Of a DNA stretch of 64,000 nucleotides, positions 25,989 through 34,510 are shown in pieces. The DNA lies in the NCBI RefSeq assembly GCF_024495425.1, contig NZ_JANHJR010000002.1, positions 558,001 through 622,000 of the forward strand, in the 5' to 3' direction. Source of the stretch: Haloarchaeobius litoreus. GTDB taxonomy: Archaea; Halobacteriota; Halobacteria; Halobacteriales; Natrialbaceae. A program made the translations under genes and the position numbers. How positions within the stretch are numbered: the first letter of the stretch is position 1; each line of letters opens with the position of its first letter. Under the pieces are notes generated by a model that saw only the letters and a list, made by a program, of their open reading frames with translations, ran no database searches and had not been told where the DNA came from.

Positions 25989-26645
25989 GTGCGCCGTGTC
26001 ACCTTCGCCGTCGACTACCCGCCGTCGCTGGCGCATCCGATGCACCGACGGCTCGACGAGAGCGCGGTCTCCCGCGCCGAGCTGTTGATGTGGGGGCCGA
26101 TGGACACCGTGACGACGCTCGCGTGGTACGACGGGACGCCCGGCGCGGTCCGGTCGCTGCTCGACCCGGTCGAGAGCATCACGGCGGTCGACCTCGTGGC
26201 GGGCGACGGGGGCACCTACGCGTTCGTCCACCAGACCGAGTACGAGCTCGGCGCGCCGGTGCTCGACCTCGTCGCCGACTCGGGCGTCGTCTTCCTCCCG
26301 CCGGTCACGTTCGAGGCGGGTGGCCGGGCGCGCGTCGAGGCCGTCGGCGAGAGCGAGTTCCTCGCCGAGTTCCACGCGGACCTCCGCGAGCACGTCGACG
26401 CGACGGTCGAGCGCGTCGCCGACTTCCGGCGCTGGTCCACGCCCGCGGTCGATGTGACGCCCCGCCGGCACGAGGCGCTCGCAGCTGCTGTCGCCGTGGG
26501 ATACTACGACGTCCCGAGAACCGGGAGCGTCGCCGACGTGGCGGCCGAACTCGACTGCGCGGCGAGCACCGCCGGCGAGCTGCTCCGGAAGGGGGAGGCC
26601 GCGCTGGTCCGGGGGTTCGTCGGCAGGCCACGTCGCCAGAGCTGA
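25989..26645 (+). CDS. HTH_10 (bacterio-opsin activator type) regulator
   Basis: I use the GTG at 25989 (VRRVTFAVDYPPSLAHPMHR), the usual start position for the family. The first 145 residues are the sensor-like domain. The C-terminal segment PRRHEALAAAVAVGYYDVPR, then TGSVADVAAELDCAASTAGE, is the HTH_10 module with its conserved GYYDVPR. Such proteins regulate transcription in response to unknown cues. The AT-rich tgctttaaataatatc at 25954-25970 is the likely TATA region, close to the start, consistent with a nearly leaderless transcript. Confidence 0.9.
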   Translation: MRRVTFAVDYPPSLAHPMHRRLDESAVSRAELLMWGPMDTVTTLAWYDGTPGAVRSLLDPVESITAVDLVAGDGGTYAFVHQTEYELGAPVLDLVADSGVVFLPPVTFEAGGRARVEAVGESEFLAEFHADLREHVDATVERVADFRRWSTPAVDVTPRRHEALAAAVAVGYYDVPRTGSVADVAAELDCAASTAGELLRKGEAALVRGFVGRPRRQS

Positions 26646-26646
26646 G

Positions 26647-27282
26647 TTACCGCAGGAGCTCCCCGTCGTCCGAAGCGAGAACCCCCGGCAGGTCGGCGAG
26701 CGACGAGATCCGGACGTCGGGCTCCCGGTACGGCGTCTCGTCGTCCTCGTTCTCGACCCACACCGAGGTCATCCCGAGACACTCGCCCATCATGAGGTCC
26801 TCGTTGTACTCGTCGCTCACGAAGGCGACCGATTCGTCGCCCTCGGGGAGGCACTCGAAGTAGCCCTTCGGATGCGGCTTCGGCCGGCGGATGTCCGAGG
26901 AGACGACGAGGTCGTCGAAGCAGTCGAGGACGCCGTGCTCCGAGAGCACCGTCTCGACCCACGGGCGGACCATGTTCCCGAAGAGGACCAGCGTGTGGTC
27001 GGCCGCGAGCTCCCGGAGCACGTCGGCGTGCGCCGCGGGGAACTCGGGGTCGAGCCACGTCCGGTCGAGGTACTCACGACACGCATCGTGGGACGCTCCC
27101 GAGAGCGTCGCGAGGAGTTCCACGTACGCGTCCGTGCGCTGGATGAAGCCGTCTCGGAACGCGAAGTAGGCGAGCCAGCCGGGGTAGGGCTCCGTGTCTG
27201 GGTCGACGCCGAGCAGGTGCGCGTGGTCGCGTTCGTCGCCGTGCTCGACGATGACGCCGCCGTAATCCAGGACGAGATGCAT
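26647..27282 (-). CDS. HAD-superfamily protein with degenerate motif I
   Basis: The 211-residue product from ATG 27282 opens with HLVLDYGGVIVEHGDERDHA. Motif I is D-x-G in place of the usual D-x-D, so the acid/base Asp is missing. Motif II is in HTLVLFGNMVRPW, the Lys motif in SDIRRPKPHPKGYFECL, and motif III in AFVSDEYNEDLMMGECLG. The cap is alpha-helical (residues 20-85). Proteins with the D-x-GG variant exist in the family and may be phosphatases or non-enzymatic. Tail to tail with the HTH_10 gene, one base apart. Confidence 0.85.
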   Translation of the reverse strand: MHLVLDYGGVIVEHGDERDHAHLLGVDPDTEPYPGWLAYFAFRDGFIQRTDAYVELLATLSGASHDACREYLDRTWLDPEFPAAHADVLRELAADHTLVLFGNMVRPWVETVLSEHGVLDCFDDLVVSSDIRRPKPHPKGYFECLPEGDESVAFVSDEYNEDLMMGECLGMTSVWVENEDDETPYREPDVRISSLADLPGVLASDDGELLR

Positions 27283-27384
27283 GGGAACTTGGGTGACTCC
27301 CCAGGCAGTGTTCAATCTGTCGAACCGGTGTCCCACCGTCGCCGAGCCGTAACGGCTTCGGCGCTCGAACGCACAGGGGGGAGC

Positions 27385-28446
27385 ATGCTCCCCGGCGAGG
27401 ACACCGAGTTCGCGTTCGAGCTGCGGGTCTGTCGCTGGGCCGAGCGCGCGTGGGAGCCCGCCCGCGAGGACTCGGTCGTGCTCGTCGCGCGCCAACTCGG
27501 GACCCGCGACCGTCGCTGGGACACCCTCATCTTGGAGTGCGACCCCGAGGGTCTGCGCCAGCGGGCGAACTTCGGGCTGGACGCGCTCGACTCGGACCTG
27601 CTGCACGTCGTCCGGCACGCGCCCGACGACTGGACGTACTACCGGGACGCCCTCCCGTACCCGGGCTACCCGTGGCGGTACGTCCGCGAGGCGCTGCACC
27701 GTGCGGCCGACCGCGGAGTCGTCGAGACACGCAAGTCCGGCAACCGAATCGAGTGCCGCCGGAGGTGGGCCTACCCGGACTGGTGCCGACGCATCGTCGC
27801 CGTCGAGAACAAGCCGGACCTCGACGCCAGCGCCGCCGACGCGCTCGTCTCGCAGCTGGAGCACGACGTGGCGCTCTCGCTCGCCGACGAGGCCTGGGTT
27901 GCGACGCGCGCGACCGGCGGTGCCGTCGAGCCGGTGCTGTTCGAGAACCTGCCCGTGCAGGCCGGTATCCTCACCGTCGACGTGGGCGACGGAGACGGCC
28001 GGCCCGCGTCCGACGCCAGCGTCGCCTGGCACGCCCGCTCGCTCGCCGTCGACGACCCCGGCACCCGCATCCTCGAACGGCCCGACGGCTCCGAGTTCGA
28101 CGCCTCCGCCGCCCGGTTCGAGTACGCCGACCCCGGGTGGAAGGCCGACAAGCGCCGCGAGATCGCCGAGCGCGCCTACGCCCGTGGCTGGCGCTCGTAC
28201 GTCGACACGATGCGTCCCGACTGCCGCCACTTTCAGGCCCGGGAAGACGGCGCGCTGCTGCCCTGGTGCGATGCGAACGGGCGCTGTCAGACCGCTGGCG
28301 AGTGCTCGGGTCGTTGCTCCGAGTTCGAGCCCGAACCGCCCGCCTGGCGGACGAAGGGCTGGCCCATCGAGGGCGGGCCGGGCGCGGCGACGAAGCGACT
28401 GCTGGCGCGTCGGCGGCGGGGACGGCGGCCCGGGCTGGAGGAGTGA
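27385..28446 (+). CDS. DUF5787-like protein, possible nuclease fold
   Basis: The 353-residue product from ATG 27385 (MLPGEDTEFAFELRVCRWAE) is a conserved haloarchaeal family that I know as DUF5787. Features include SVVLVARQLGTRDRRWDTLI, a DALPYPGYPWRYVREALHRA helix, and RIVAVENKPDLDASAADALV, where the E-x-K after a strand followed by a helix resembles the core of PD-(D/E)XK enzymes. Four Cys near residues 280-315 (MRPDCRHF, WCDANGRCQTAGEC, GRC) could bind an iron-sulfur cluster or zinc. The combination recalls RecB/Cas4-like nucleases, but this is inference. Confidence 0.8.
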   Translation: MLPGEDTEFAFELRVCRWAERAWEPAREDSVVLVARQLGTRDRRWDTLILECDPEGLRQRANFGLDALDSDLLHVVRHAPDDWTYYRDALPYPGYPWRYVREALHRAADRGVVETRKSGNRIECRRRWAYPDWCRRIVAVENKPDLDASAADALVSQLEHDVALSLADEAWVATRATGGAVEPVLFENLPVQAGILTVDVGDGDGRPASDASVAWHARSLAVDDPGTRILERPDGSEFDASAARFEYADPGWKADKRREIAERAYARGWRSYVDTMRPDCRHFQAREDGALLPWCDANGRCQTAGECSGRCSEFEPEPPAWRTKGWPIEGGPGAATKRLLARRRRGRRPGLEE

Positions 28447-28822
28447 ATTTCCGGAGTGTCGGAACCTTCACTTTCCATGTGGCGCGCGCTGGCTCGCGTG
28501 CCGAAGGCCGCGAGCCATTCCGCGCGAGGGATGAGAAGCGCAGGGAGCGGTCACGAGACGCGAGCGTCTCGTGGGCCCACCGGAAATCTCCGATTTCCGG
28601 GGACGCTAGCGACTGAGCATCGCAAGAGGCTGGGGAGGCATGAGGTGCGGTGCGGCCGTGGCCGGGTGGGACTGAAAGGGGCGAGGGGCTCGGCGAACCC
28701 CGACGCAGTAAGCACCGCAGGCACGAGGAGCGCAGCGAGTCGCGGGAGCCGAGCCCCTCGGGGATTTCTGGCTGTTGTCGTTACCAGCAACTCCAACGAT
28801 TACCGAGAATTTCTGGCTGTTC
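28447..28822. repeat. Intergenic palindromic repeat region
   Basis: The 411-bp gap before 28858 has no gene I would support. Its left half contains perfect inverted repeats: arms cacgagacgc and gcgtctcgtg (28552-28573, two-base centre), gtgggcccac (28571-28580), and ccggaaatc / gatttccgg with a tcc loop (28580-28600). Its right half contains gagccgagcccctcggggat, then tttctggctgtt at 28765-28776 and again at 28810-28821. The layout matches 23705-23943. Confidence 0.6.
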
Positions 28823-28857
28823 ACTGCGTCCGTAGCCACAGAACTCGAACCGTCTCC

Positions 28858-29676
28858 TCACCACTCCAGCGCCCGTCTCCGAAACGTCTCGGCGTCCAGG
28901 TCACAGACGATAGCGGGCTTTCGAATCACACCGGCCTTCTCCGCCCGTTTCGCAGAATCAGGAGTATGCGCGGGCTTCGTCACGGCGAACCGACGCACGA
29001 ACTCGTCGTCGAGAAAGTAGCCCCGCCGGTCGCCGTCGAACGCCGAGAACGTGCTCATGGGCCTCCCGACGCGCTCGAACAGCCCGCCCTCGTCGCCGTC
29101 GAGGAGGACGACCCGGCGGTCGTCCCGATACGGCCGGCCGTCCACCGCGCGCTTCGTGTGGGCGTTGTCGGGGTGTCGGGCCAGCTTCTCGCGCTTCGTT
29201 GCCCGAGAATCGTCGGCCTCGACGACCGTCACCCGAGAGACCCGGAACCAGCCGACGAGGTAGCGGTGCAGCCGCCCGTCCGCGTCCTCCAGTCCGGCGT
29301 AGAAGCCGACTGCATCGTCCCCATCCGCGTCCAGCGCGGCGAGGCGGTTCACGTAGCCGGGGCGGTGCTCGCCGTAGGTCAGCGCGTCGAGGTTCGGGTC
29401 GTCGTGAGGCGGATAGTTGGCGATGGCGTCGGCTTCGGTCACCGGGGTCGCGTCGCCGCCGGGGTCGGGCACCAGCCTGGCGAGCAGGTCGGCCATGGTG
29501 CCGTCGCCGTACCGCAGCGGACGGTCGCCGTAGGTTCGGCGCTCGCTCGTCTCGCGGGTCTTCTCCGGGATGGGGACGTACTCGAACGCGCCGTCGGGGC
29601 CGACCGTCGGGACGCGCGAGTCGCGCAGCTCGACGTTGGTCGTGTCGGCACCGATGCCACAGCAGACGACGGTCAT
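28858..29676 (-). CDS. Putative nucleotide-modification protein, Nmad3-like
   Basis: The 272-residue product has NVELRDSRVPTVGPDGAFEY and YVPIPEK near the N-terminus, a YGDRPLRYGDGTMADLLARL stretch, a DPNLDALTYGEHRPGYVNRL region and a beta-rich GFYAGLEDADGRLHRYLVGW segment. This series resembles the Nmad3 domain, predicted from context to act on modified nucleotides in DNA or precursors. I know of no demonstrated reaction. It lies 16 bp downstream of the DUF5797 gene on the same strand and may share its transcript. Confidence 0.6.
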   Translation of the reverse strand: MTVVCCGIGADTTNVELRDSRVPTVGPDGAFEYVPIPEKTRETSERRTYGDRPLRYGDGTMADLLARLVPDPGGDATPVTEADAIANYPPHDDPNLDALTYGEHRPGYVNRLAALDADGDDAVGFYAGLEDADGRLHRYLVGWFRVSRVTVVEADDSRATKREKLARHPDNAHTKRAVDGRPYRDDRRVVLLDGDEGGLFERVGRPMSTFSAFDGDRRGYFLDDEFVRRFAVTKPAHTPDSAKRAEKAGVIRKPAIVCDLDAETFRRRALEW

Positions 29677-29692
29677 CGGGGGCGCGCCACGG

Positions 29693-30199
29693 CTACGAGT
29701 CGTTCACCGTGACCTCGAACTCGTCGCGGGCGACGGCGAGGCGGAACGTCGGGACCGTGGTGTAGACGACCTCGACGACGTCCTTGCGGCGGAGGGACTG
29801 GAGCGCGTCGCGCACCTCGTCCACGTCGGGGTCGAGGCCCGCGTTCTCGCGCAGGGTGCGCAGGACGCTGACGACGCTCTGGCCGTCCTCGTCTGGCCCG
29901 GCGAGGCGGTCGAGGATGGCGGCCTGGAGCGCGGGTACCCGCACGGCACTCGGCGTGCCGCCAGGCTCGTCGCCGGCGGTGACGCCCGGCTCGACGTCGA
30001 CGAGTTCGGCGGCCTCCGCGGTCGCCCGGATGAGGCTGTTGTCGTCCCGGAAGTAGTACTCCTTCAGCTCGCTTTCGAGGAAGCTGTGGACCTCGCTCCC
30101 GCTCTCCATCCCCCACCGCTCCTGCAGCTCGCCGTTCTTCGTCGGCTGGAGCTCGACGATGTCGGCCAGACGCTCGCGCGCCTCATCCGAGAGGGTCAT
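29693..30199 (-). CDS. DUF5797-like protein (168 aa)
   Basis: The sequence MTLSDEARERLADIVELQPT then KNGELQERWGMESGSEVHSF is a conserved haloarchaeal opening that I know as DUF5797. A winged-helix-like half (residues 1-70) is followed by a second helical half with VPALQAAILDRLAGPDEDGQ and DALQSLRRKDVVEVVYTTVP, which also reads as a winged helix. A DNA- or RNA-binding role is plausible. No catalytic motif is seen. It leads a two-gene unit with the Nmad3-like gene. Confidence 0.8.
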   Translation of the reverse strand: MTLSDEARERLADIVELQPTKNGELQERWGMESGSEVHSFLESELKEYYFRDDNSLIRATAEAAELVDVEPGVTAGDEPGGTPSAVRVPALQAAILDRLAGPDEDGQSVVSVLRTLRENAGLDPDVDEVRDALQSLRRKDVVEVVYTTVPTFRLAVARDEFEVTVNDS

Positions 30200-30290
30200 T
30201 GCGCGTCGGTACGGTCAGGCACTATTTGGGCGTTCTGTCTCCGGGTGAGTCGACGCCACGCTCAAGGGGGAGTGATCCAAACGGGCACAC

Positions 30291-30560
30291 ATGACACGGC
30301 ATGTGGAGTACGCACACATCGAGGCCGTGCTCGACGACCTCTCCTACCCGGTGCTCCGGCCCGACGCCGCGGCGGACCTCGAGGACGTGACGCTCGTGCT
30401 CGCCGAGGACGAGACCAACCTCGGGGTGCTCGTCTCGGAGACGGACAGCGACGCGTTCCGGACGCCGGAGGACCTGTTGGTCGAGCTCGAGGACACAGTC
30501 GGTGTGGCGAACGAGGCGGTCCGCGCGCCCGCCGCCGAAACCGATGGCGACGAGGGGTGA
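30291..30560 (+). CDS. DUF5789-like small protein (89 aa)
   Basis: A soluble acidic protein starting MTRHVEYAHIEAVLDDLSYP with DVTLVLAEDETNLGVLVSET, a compact alpha/beta pattern. I recall this as haloarchaeal DUF5789. The function is unknown. It lies divergent from the DUF5797 gene with about 90 bp between starts and ends 91 bp before the DsbA-like gene. Confidence 0.75.
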   Translation: MTRHVEYAHIEAVLDDLSYPVLRPDAAADLEDVTLVLAEDETNLGVLVSETDSDAFRTPEDLLVELEDTVGVANEAVRAPAAETDGDEG

Positions 30561-30651
30561 GACCGTCTCGAACTCGGGTGCCGAGGACGGTCGTCCGCAA
30601 GCCACGCACGGTTGGGTCTCGCTTTTGACGCTCGGGCCCGTAGTCCGGACA

Positions 30652-31284
30652 ATGACACGCGAGCACGGAGACACCGTGACGGTCTACGCCGACTACGTCT
30701 GTCCGTTCTGCTACCTCGGACGCCACGCGCTGTCGCTGTATCAGGACACCCGCGAGGAGCCCCTGCGGGTGGAGTGGCACCCGTTCGACCTCCGGGCCGC
30801 CCAGCGCGGCCCCGACGGCGAGCTGGACCTGAGTGTGGACGACGGGAAGGACGAGGCGTACTACGAACGCGCCCGACAGGGCGTCGAGCGCCTCCGCGAG
30901 AAGTACGGCGTCGAGATGACCGTCGACGTCTCCCGTGACGTGGACTCGCTCTCCGCCCAGTTGCTCTCGCGGTACGTCCAGGAGCGCGAGCCGTACGACA
31001 CCTGGCGCGCCCTCGACGAGGCGCTGCTGGCGGCGCTCTGGCGCGACGGCCGCGACATCGGCGACGCGGACGTACTCGCCGACGTGGCGCGTGCGGTCGG
31101 CATCGACGAGCAGATGGTCGAGACCGCACTCTCGGACGACGCGAACCGCGACGCGCTCGCCGAGGACTTCGCCGCCGCGAAGGCCGCCGGCGTCACCGGC
31201 GTCCCGACGTTCGTCCACGACGGCCATCAGGCCCGCGGTGCGGTGCCGCCCGAACAGCTGGAACGGCTCGTCGAGGGCGTCTGA
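30652..31284 (+). CDS. DsbA-family oxidoreductase (FrnE-like)
   Basis: The 210-residue product from ATG 30652 has VTVYADYVCPFCYLGRHALS, with a CPFC redox pair at the start of the thioredoxin fold, a helical insert, and the cis-Pro loop AKAAGVTGVPTFVHDG near the C-terminus. FrnE-type proteins are cytoplasmic disulfide isomerase relatives; there is no signal peptide here, which fits. The ending QLERLVEGV matches the family length. Confidence 0.92.
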   Translation: MTREHGDTVTVYADYVCPFCYLGRHALSLYQDTREEPLRVEWHPFDLRAAQRGPDGELDLSVDDGKDEAYYERARQGVERLREKYGVEMTVDVSRDVDSLSAQLLSRYVQEREPYDTWRALDEALLAALWRDGRDIGDADVLADVARAVGIDEQMVETALSDDANRDALAEDFAAAKAAGVTGVPTFVHDGHQARGAVPPEQLERLVEGV

Positions 31285-31363
31285 GGCGTCGCTGCAACGG
31301 ACTGGTCAGCTGACCGGACAAGCGGGTCGCTTAAGTCCGTTCGACGGCGAACGGACGGGTACG

Positions 31364-31690
31364 ATGGAGTTCTGTGATGAATGCGGTTCAATGATGAAGA
31401 CGGAGGGCGACGAGTGGGTCTGCGGGAACGAGGAGTGTGGCTTCTCGAAGCCCCGCGACGCCCAGTCCGAACAGGCGATGGTCACCACACAGGGACAGGA
31501 GGAGTCCGAGGTCGTCGACGTCTCCGACGCCGAGAACAAGGGCCTGCCGACGACGGAGTCACACTGCCCGAAGTGTGACAACGACGAGGCCTACTGGTAC
31601 ATGCAGCAGATCCGCTCGGCCGACGAGTCCGAGACGCGCTTTTTCATCTGCACCGAGTGCGAGCACAAGTGGCGCGAGGACGACCACTAA
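31364..31690 (+). CDS. tfs: Transcription factor S (TFS), archaeal TFIIS/RPB9-like
   Basis: The 108-residue protein has the N-terminal zinc ribbon MEFCDECGSMMKTEGDEWVC with a GNEEC partner, an acidic linker, and a C-terminal ribbon (SHCPKCDND and FFICTECEHKWRE). The acidic tip ADESETRFF between the second pair of ligands is the DE hairpin that enters the RNA polymerase funnel to trigger transcript cleavage. It works with RNA polymerase on backtracked transcripts. It overlaps the convergent membrane gene by four bases. Confidence 0.95.
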   Translation: MEFCDECGSMMKTEGDEWVCGNEECGFSKPRDAQSEQAMVTTQGQEESEVVDVSDAENKGLPTTESHCPKCDNDEAYWYMQQIRSADESETRFFICTECEHKWREDDH

Positions 31691-32076
31691 CCGTACAGGA
31701 GCGTCCACAGCCCCCCGAGCCCCCCGAACACCACCGAGGCGAGCAACAGCCCCGCCCAGTTGAACCCGCTCAGCGGGTAGCCCAGTCCCGGGCCGAGCAG
31801 CAGTAGCGCGCCCGCCAGCAGCGCCGGCGCGACGGTCGCCAGCGGCCGCCGTCCGTCGCGTCCCAGCCAGCTGATGGCGACCAGACACAGCCCGAAGGCC
31901 ACCGCCAGTCCGTACACCACCGGGACGACGGCTGCGGGGTCTATCTGCGACCCGAGGTCCGACGTGACCGGCATCGCGATGAAGACCAGTCCGAGCAGTC
32001 CCGACAGCGCGGCGAAGACGCGCCCGACCAGTTCGGGGTCGACGGGGAGTCCCGTGGCTTCGGTGGCGTCGCTCAT
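31687..32076 (-). CDS. Small membrane protein (129 aa)
   Basis: The product opens MSDATEATGLPVDPELVGRV and has four hydrophobic segments, including FAALSGLLGLVFIAMPV, VVYGLAVAFGLCLVAISWL, ALLAGALLLLGPGL and LLLASVVFGGLGGLWTLLYG at the very end. No family recognised. The overlap with tfs is tail to tail. Confidence 0.75.
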   Translation of the reverse strand: MSDATEATGLPVDPELVGRVFAALSGLLGLVFIAMPVTSDLGSQIDPAAVVPVVYGLAVAFGLCLVAISWLGRDGRRPLATVAPALLAGALLLLGPGLGYPLSGFNWAGLLLASVVFGGLGGLWTLLYG

Positions 32077-32139
32077 GGCTGGAGCGTCGAACGCCTGCGA
32101 GGAATGGGTTTCGTTACGGTCGCGTATCGACTCGGCCGG

Positions 32140-32331
32140 TCAGTGCGTCGCCCGGTACTCCCCGTGGGCCACGCCGATACCCAGGCAGACGAGCCCGAAG
32201 ACGAGCATCGACGGCGTGACCATCATGAGTGTCGTCTCTGTCGGCATCACCTGCATGGCGAGCAGTGCGCCCGTCCCGACCACGATGAGTGCCAGGAACG
32301 CCACCGCGGTCTTCGTCTGGTCGAGTTCCAT
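32140..32331 (-). CDS. Very small two-helix membrane protein (63 aa)
   Basis: The product from ATG 32331 (MELDQTKTAVAFLALIVVGT) has two membrane helices (the second around SMLVFGLVCLGIGVAHG) and a short GEYRATH tail. I recall a haloarchaeal family of this size and tail as DUF7333, with unknown function. The 226 bp upstream, up to 32557, hold no gene that I can support. Confidence 0.7.
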   Translation of the reverse strand: MELDQTKTAVAFLALIVVGTGALLAMQVMPTETTLMMVTPSMLVFGLVCLGIGVAHGEYRATH

Positions 32332-32557
32332 ACCCGGGCCTGTGGACCGGAGATAGATAATCGGTACGGAGCCAGTGATGTTCGCTGTGAGTGCTGCGGC
32401 CCCCACGAGCCCCGCTGGGCTCGTCGTGCCTGCGGTGTCTGAGCACGAGGCGCTGGGACCGATCCGACGCCCTCCTCCTGGTCGCGCAGTCTCGCCAGTC
32501 CCACTCCGGGCCGGAGAGTTCACACCGGAGACACCCGAACCGGTCCGCCGAGTCCCC

Positions 32558-33280
32558 CTACTCGGTCGGCCGAACCAGGTTCGCGAGCGTCACGAGCACG
32601 CCGAGCACCCAGCCGACGGGGACGGAGACGCCGAGCCAGAGCAGCACGTAGGCGACGCCGGTGAGGTCGTACTCGGTGCGGAGGTACTCGTTGATGCCGC
32701 CGACGGCGAAGACGTTGTCGAGGAACCAGATGGCCAGCGACTCGCTCTCGGTGAACACGAGTTCGCCGAGCGCGGGCGAGTAGAACGCGGCGACGACCGG
32801 CGGGAGGAACACGGCGGTCGTGGCGAACGGGTACGCGAGGACGACCGTGGTGACCCGGCCGCCGACGCGGGCGAAGGCGAGCGCGAGTCCCGCGGAGAGC
32901 GTCGCGACGCCGGCGGCGACGACGACGGCGAGGAAGCCCGTGAACGTGAACCGGACCCACGCGGCGGCCGAGAGCGCACCCCAGAGCAGCGCGACGAGGA
33001 GCACGGTCCCGACGAGCCCGAGTGCCGAGGAGAGGTCGTCCAGCCGGTAGGCGTTGTACCGGGCGACAACGCCAGCCAGTGCGAACGGGTAGACGAGCGC
33101 GACGGCGAGCGCGCCGACGGCCGCCCAGCCGTTGTACGCGAGCTTGCCGCCCGTCGTCTCGGGTTTCCACTTCCCGAGGACGGAGTCGTCGGCACCGCGC
33201 TGTCGCGGGAAGAACAGCTCCATCCAGGTCTCGTGCAGTCGCTTCAGGTCGACGCCCACTGCTCCGACGAACCCGGCCAT
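32558..33280 (-). CDS. Polytopic membrane protein (240 aa)
   Basis: About five membrane segments follow a soluble, basic N-terminus (MAGFVGAVGVDLKRLHETWM then FFPRQRGADDSVLGKWKPET). Helices include LAYNGWAAVGALAVALVYPF, LVGTVLLVALLWGALSAAAW, FTGFLAVVVAAGVATLSAGL and YVLLWLGVSVPVGWVLGVLV. A conserved haloarchaeal family without a known role, as far as I can tell. It is tail-spaced 63 bp from the aldo/keto reductase gene on the same strand. Confidence 0.75.
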   Translation of the reverse strand: MAGFVGAVGVDLKRLHETWMELFFPRQRGADDSVLGKWKPETTGGKLAYNGWAAVGALAVALVYPFALAGVVARYNAYRLDDLSSALGLVGTVLLVALLWGALSAAAWVRFTFTGFLAVVVAAGVATLSAGLALAFARVGGRVTTVVLAYPFATTAVFLPPVVAAFYSPALGELVFTESESLAIWFLDNVFAVGGINEYLRTEYDLTGVAYVLLWLGVSVPVGWVLGVLVTLANLVRPTE

Positions 33281-33343
33281 ACCAGTTCGGTTCGGCCCCG
33301 TGGCGTTTTACTTTTCGGCTGGTATCGGGAGCGTAGTCGGTCG

Positions 33344-34174
33344 CTACCAGGGCGCGAAGTCGGGGTCGACCTCGCGCTCGCGCTCGTCGATGGCGTCGAT
33401 GGCCGCCACGTCGTCCGCGTCGAGGTCGACCGACAGCGACGCCCAGTTGTCGCGGATGTGTTCCTCGCTCGTCGCCTTCGGGATGGCGGTGACGCCCTTC
33501 CGGCGGAGCCACGCGAGGCTGACCGCGGCCGCGCTCGCGTCGTGTTTCTCGGCGATGCGCTGGATCTCGGGTACGTCGAACACCTTCCCGCGGGCCAGTG
33601 GCGAGTACGCGACGACGTTCACGCCGGCGTCGTCGCAGTGCGCGCGGAGCTCCTCCTGCGGGAGCAGCGGGTGGCACTCGAACTGGTTCGCGAACACGTC
33701 CGCGTCGAGGGTGTCGATGGCCTCGTCGACGTGCTCGGGCTCGAAGTTCGAGACGCCGACGTTCTTCACCTTGCCCTCGTCGACGAGCTGGTCGAACGCC
33801 GACAGCGTTCCCTCCGGGTCGTACTCGCCCGACGGCCAGTGGACGTACAGCAGGTCCACGTAGTCGACGCCGAGCTTCTCCAGGCTCGCCTCGGTGCTCG
33901 AGAGCACGTCGTCGTGTTCGAGGTTGCTGATCCACACCTTCGTCGCGAGGAACACGTCCTCGCGGTCGACGTCGGCCTGAGCGATGCCGTCGCCCACGGC
34001 GGCCTCGTTGCCGTAGGCCTGCGCGGTGTCGATGTGGCGGTAGCCCATCTCCAGTGCGGTCGCGACGCTGTCGGCGCACTGGTCGTGGTCCTCGTTCTGC
34101 CACGTGCCGAGGCCGAGCACCGGCATCCCGTCGGCTTTGGGGACGCTATCCGGGGTGAGTGTATCCTGAGACAT
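33344..34174 (-). CDS. Aldo/keto reductase
   Basis: The 276-residue TIM-barrel protein has GYRHIDTAQAYGNEAAVGDG with the catalytic Asp and Tyr, FLATKVWISN with the Lys, and LLYVHWPSGEYDPEG with the His. The cofactor end AIPKATSEEHIRDNWASLSV uses a Lys-rich phosphate clamp, so NADPH is likely. The carbonyl substrate is unknown. The 336 bp upstream (34175-34510) carry no gene, only the promoter of the next one. Confidence 0.92.
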   Translation of the reverse strand: MSQDTLTPDSVPKADGMPVLGLGTWQNEDHDQCADSVATALEMGYRHIDTAQAYGNEAAVGDGIAQADVDREDVFLATKVWISNLEHDDVLSSTEASLEKLGVDYVDLLYVHWPSGEYDPEGTLSAFDQLVDEGKVKNVGVSNFEPEHVDEAIDTLDADVFANQFECHPLLPQEELRAHCDDAGVNVVAYSPLARGKVFDVPEIQRIAEKHDASAAAVSLAWLRRKGVTAIPKATSEEHIRDNWASLSVDLDADDVAAIDAIDEREREVDPDFAPW

Positions 34175-34462
34175 CGTACCCGAAAGGAGGCGTCTGACGT
34201 GGAAAGGGGTTGTGGATTCGGCGAGCTGTCCGGGCCGACCCCGCTGTCGAGCACCCGTCCATCCAGCATCCGCGAGGACGTTCGTGCTAACAGAACTATT
34301 TCCTTCGTACCGATTTACATATATTGGATGTCAGGCACACGCTATCGACGGTCGCCGTGAACTTCGATTCTCGAACCAGTCGCCGTTAGTGCGAATGGAA
34401 TCCAAAATACTGGTCCAGTGTGATACGGTATTCGTTCGGACCCTCCGGAATTAACTGGAGAA

Positions 34463-34471
34463 TTATAAAAT
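34463..34471 (+). promoter_or_regulatory. TATA box of the halocin-like gene
   Basis: ttataaaat lies in a distinctly AT-rich stretch (34453-34490) of an otherwise GC-rich chromosome, about 40 bases before the ATG at 34511. The preceding ggaga could be a purine-rich BRE. An imperfect hairpin with arms ctcc and ggag (34443-34460) sits just upstream. The rest of 34175-34510 shows another AT-rich patch (tttacatatattgg, about 34314) but no gene. Confidence 0.55.
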
Positions 34472-34510
34472 AGAAATACATAAAACGAGAGAGTTACTTC
34501 CGACCGTTGT

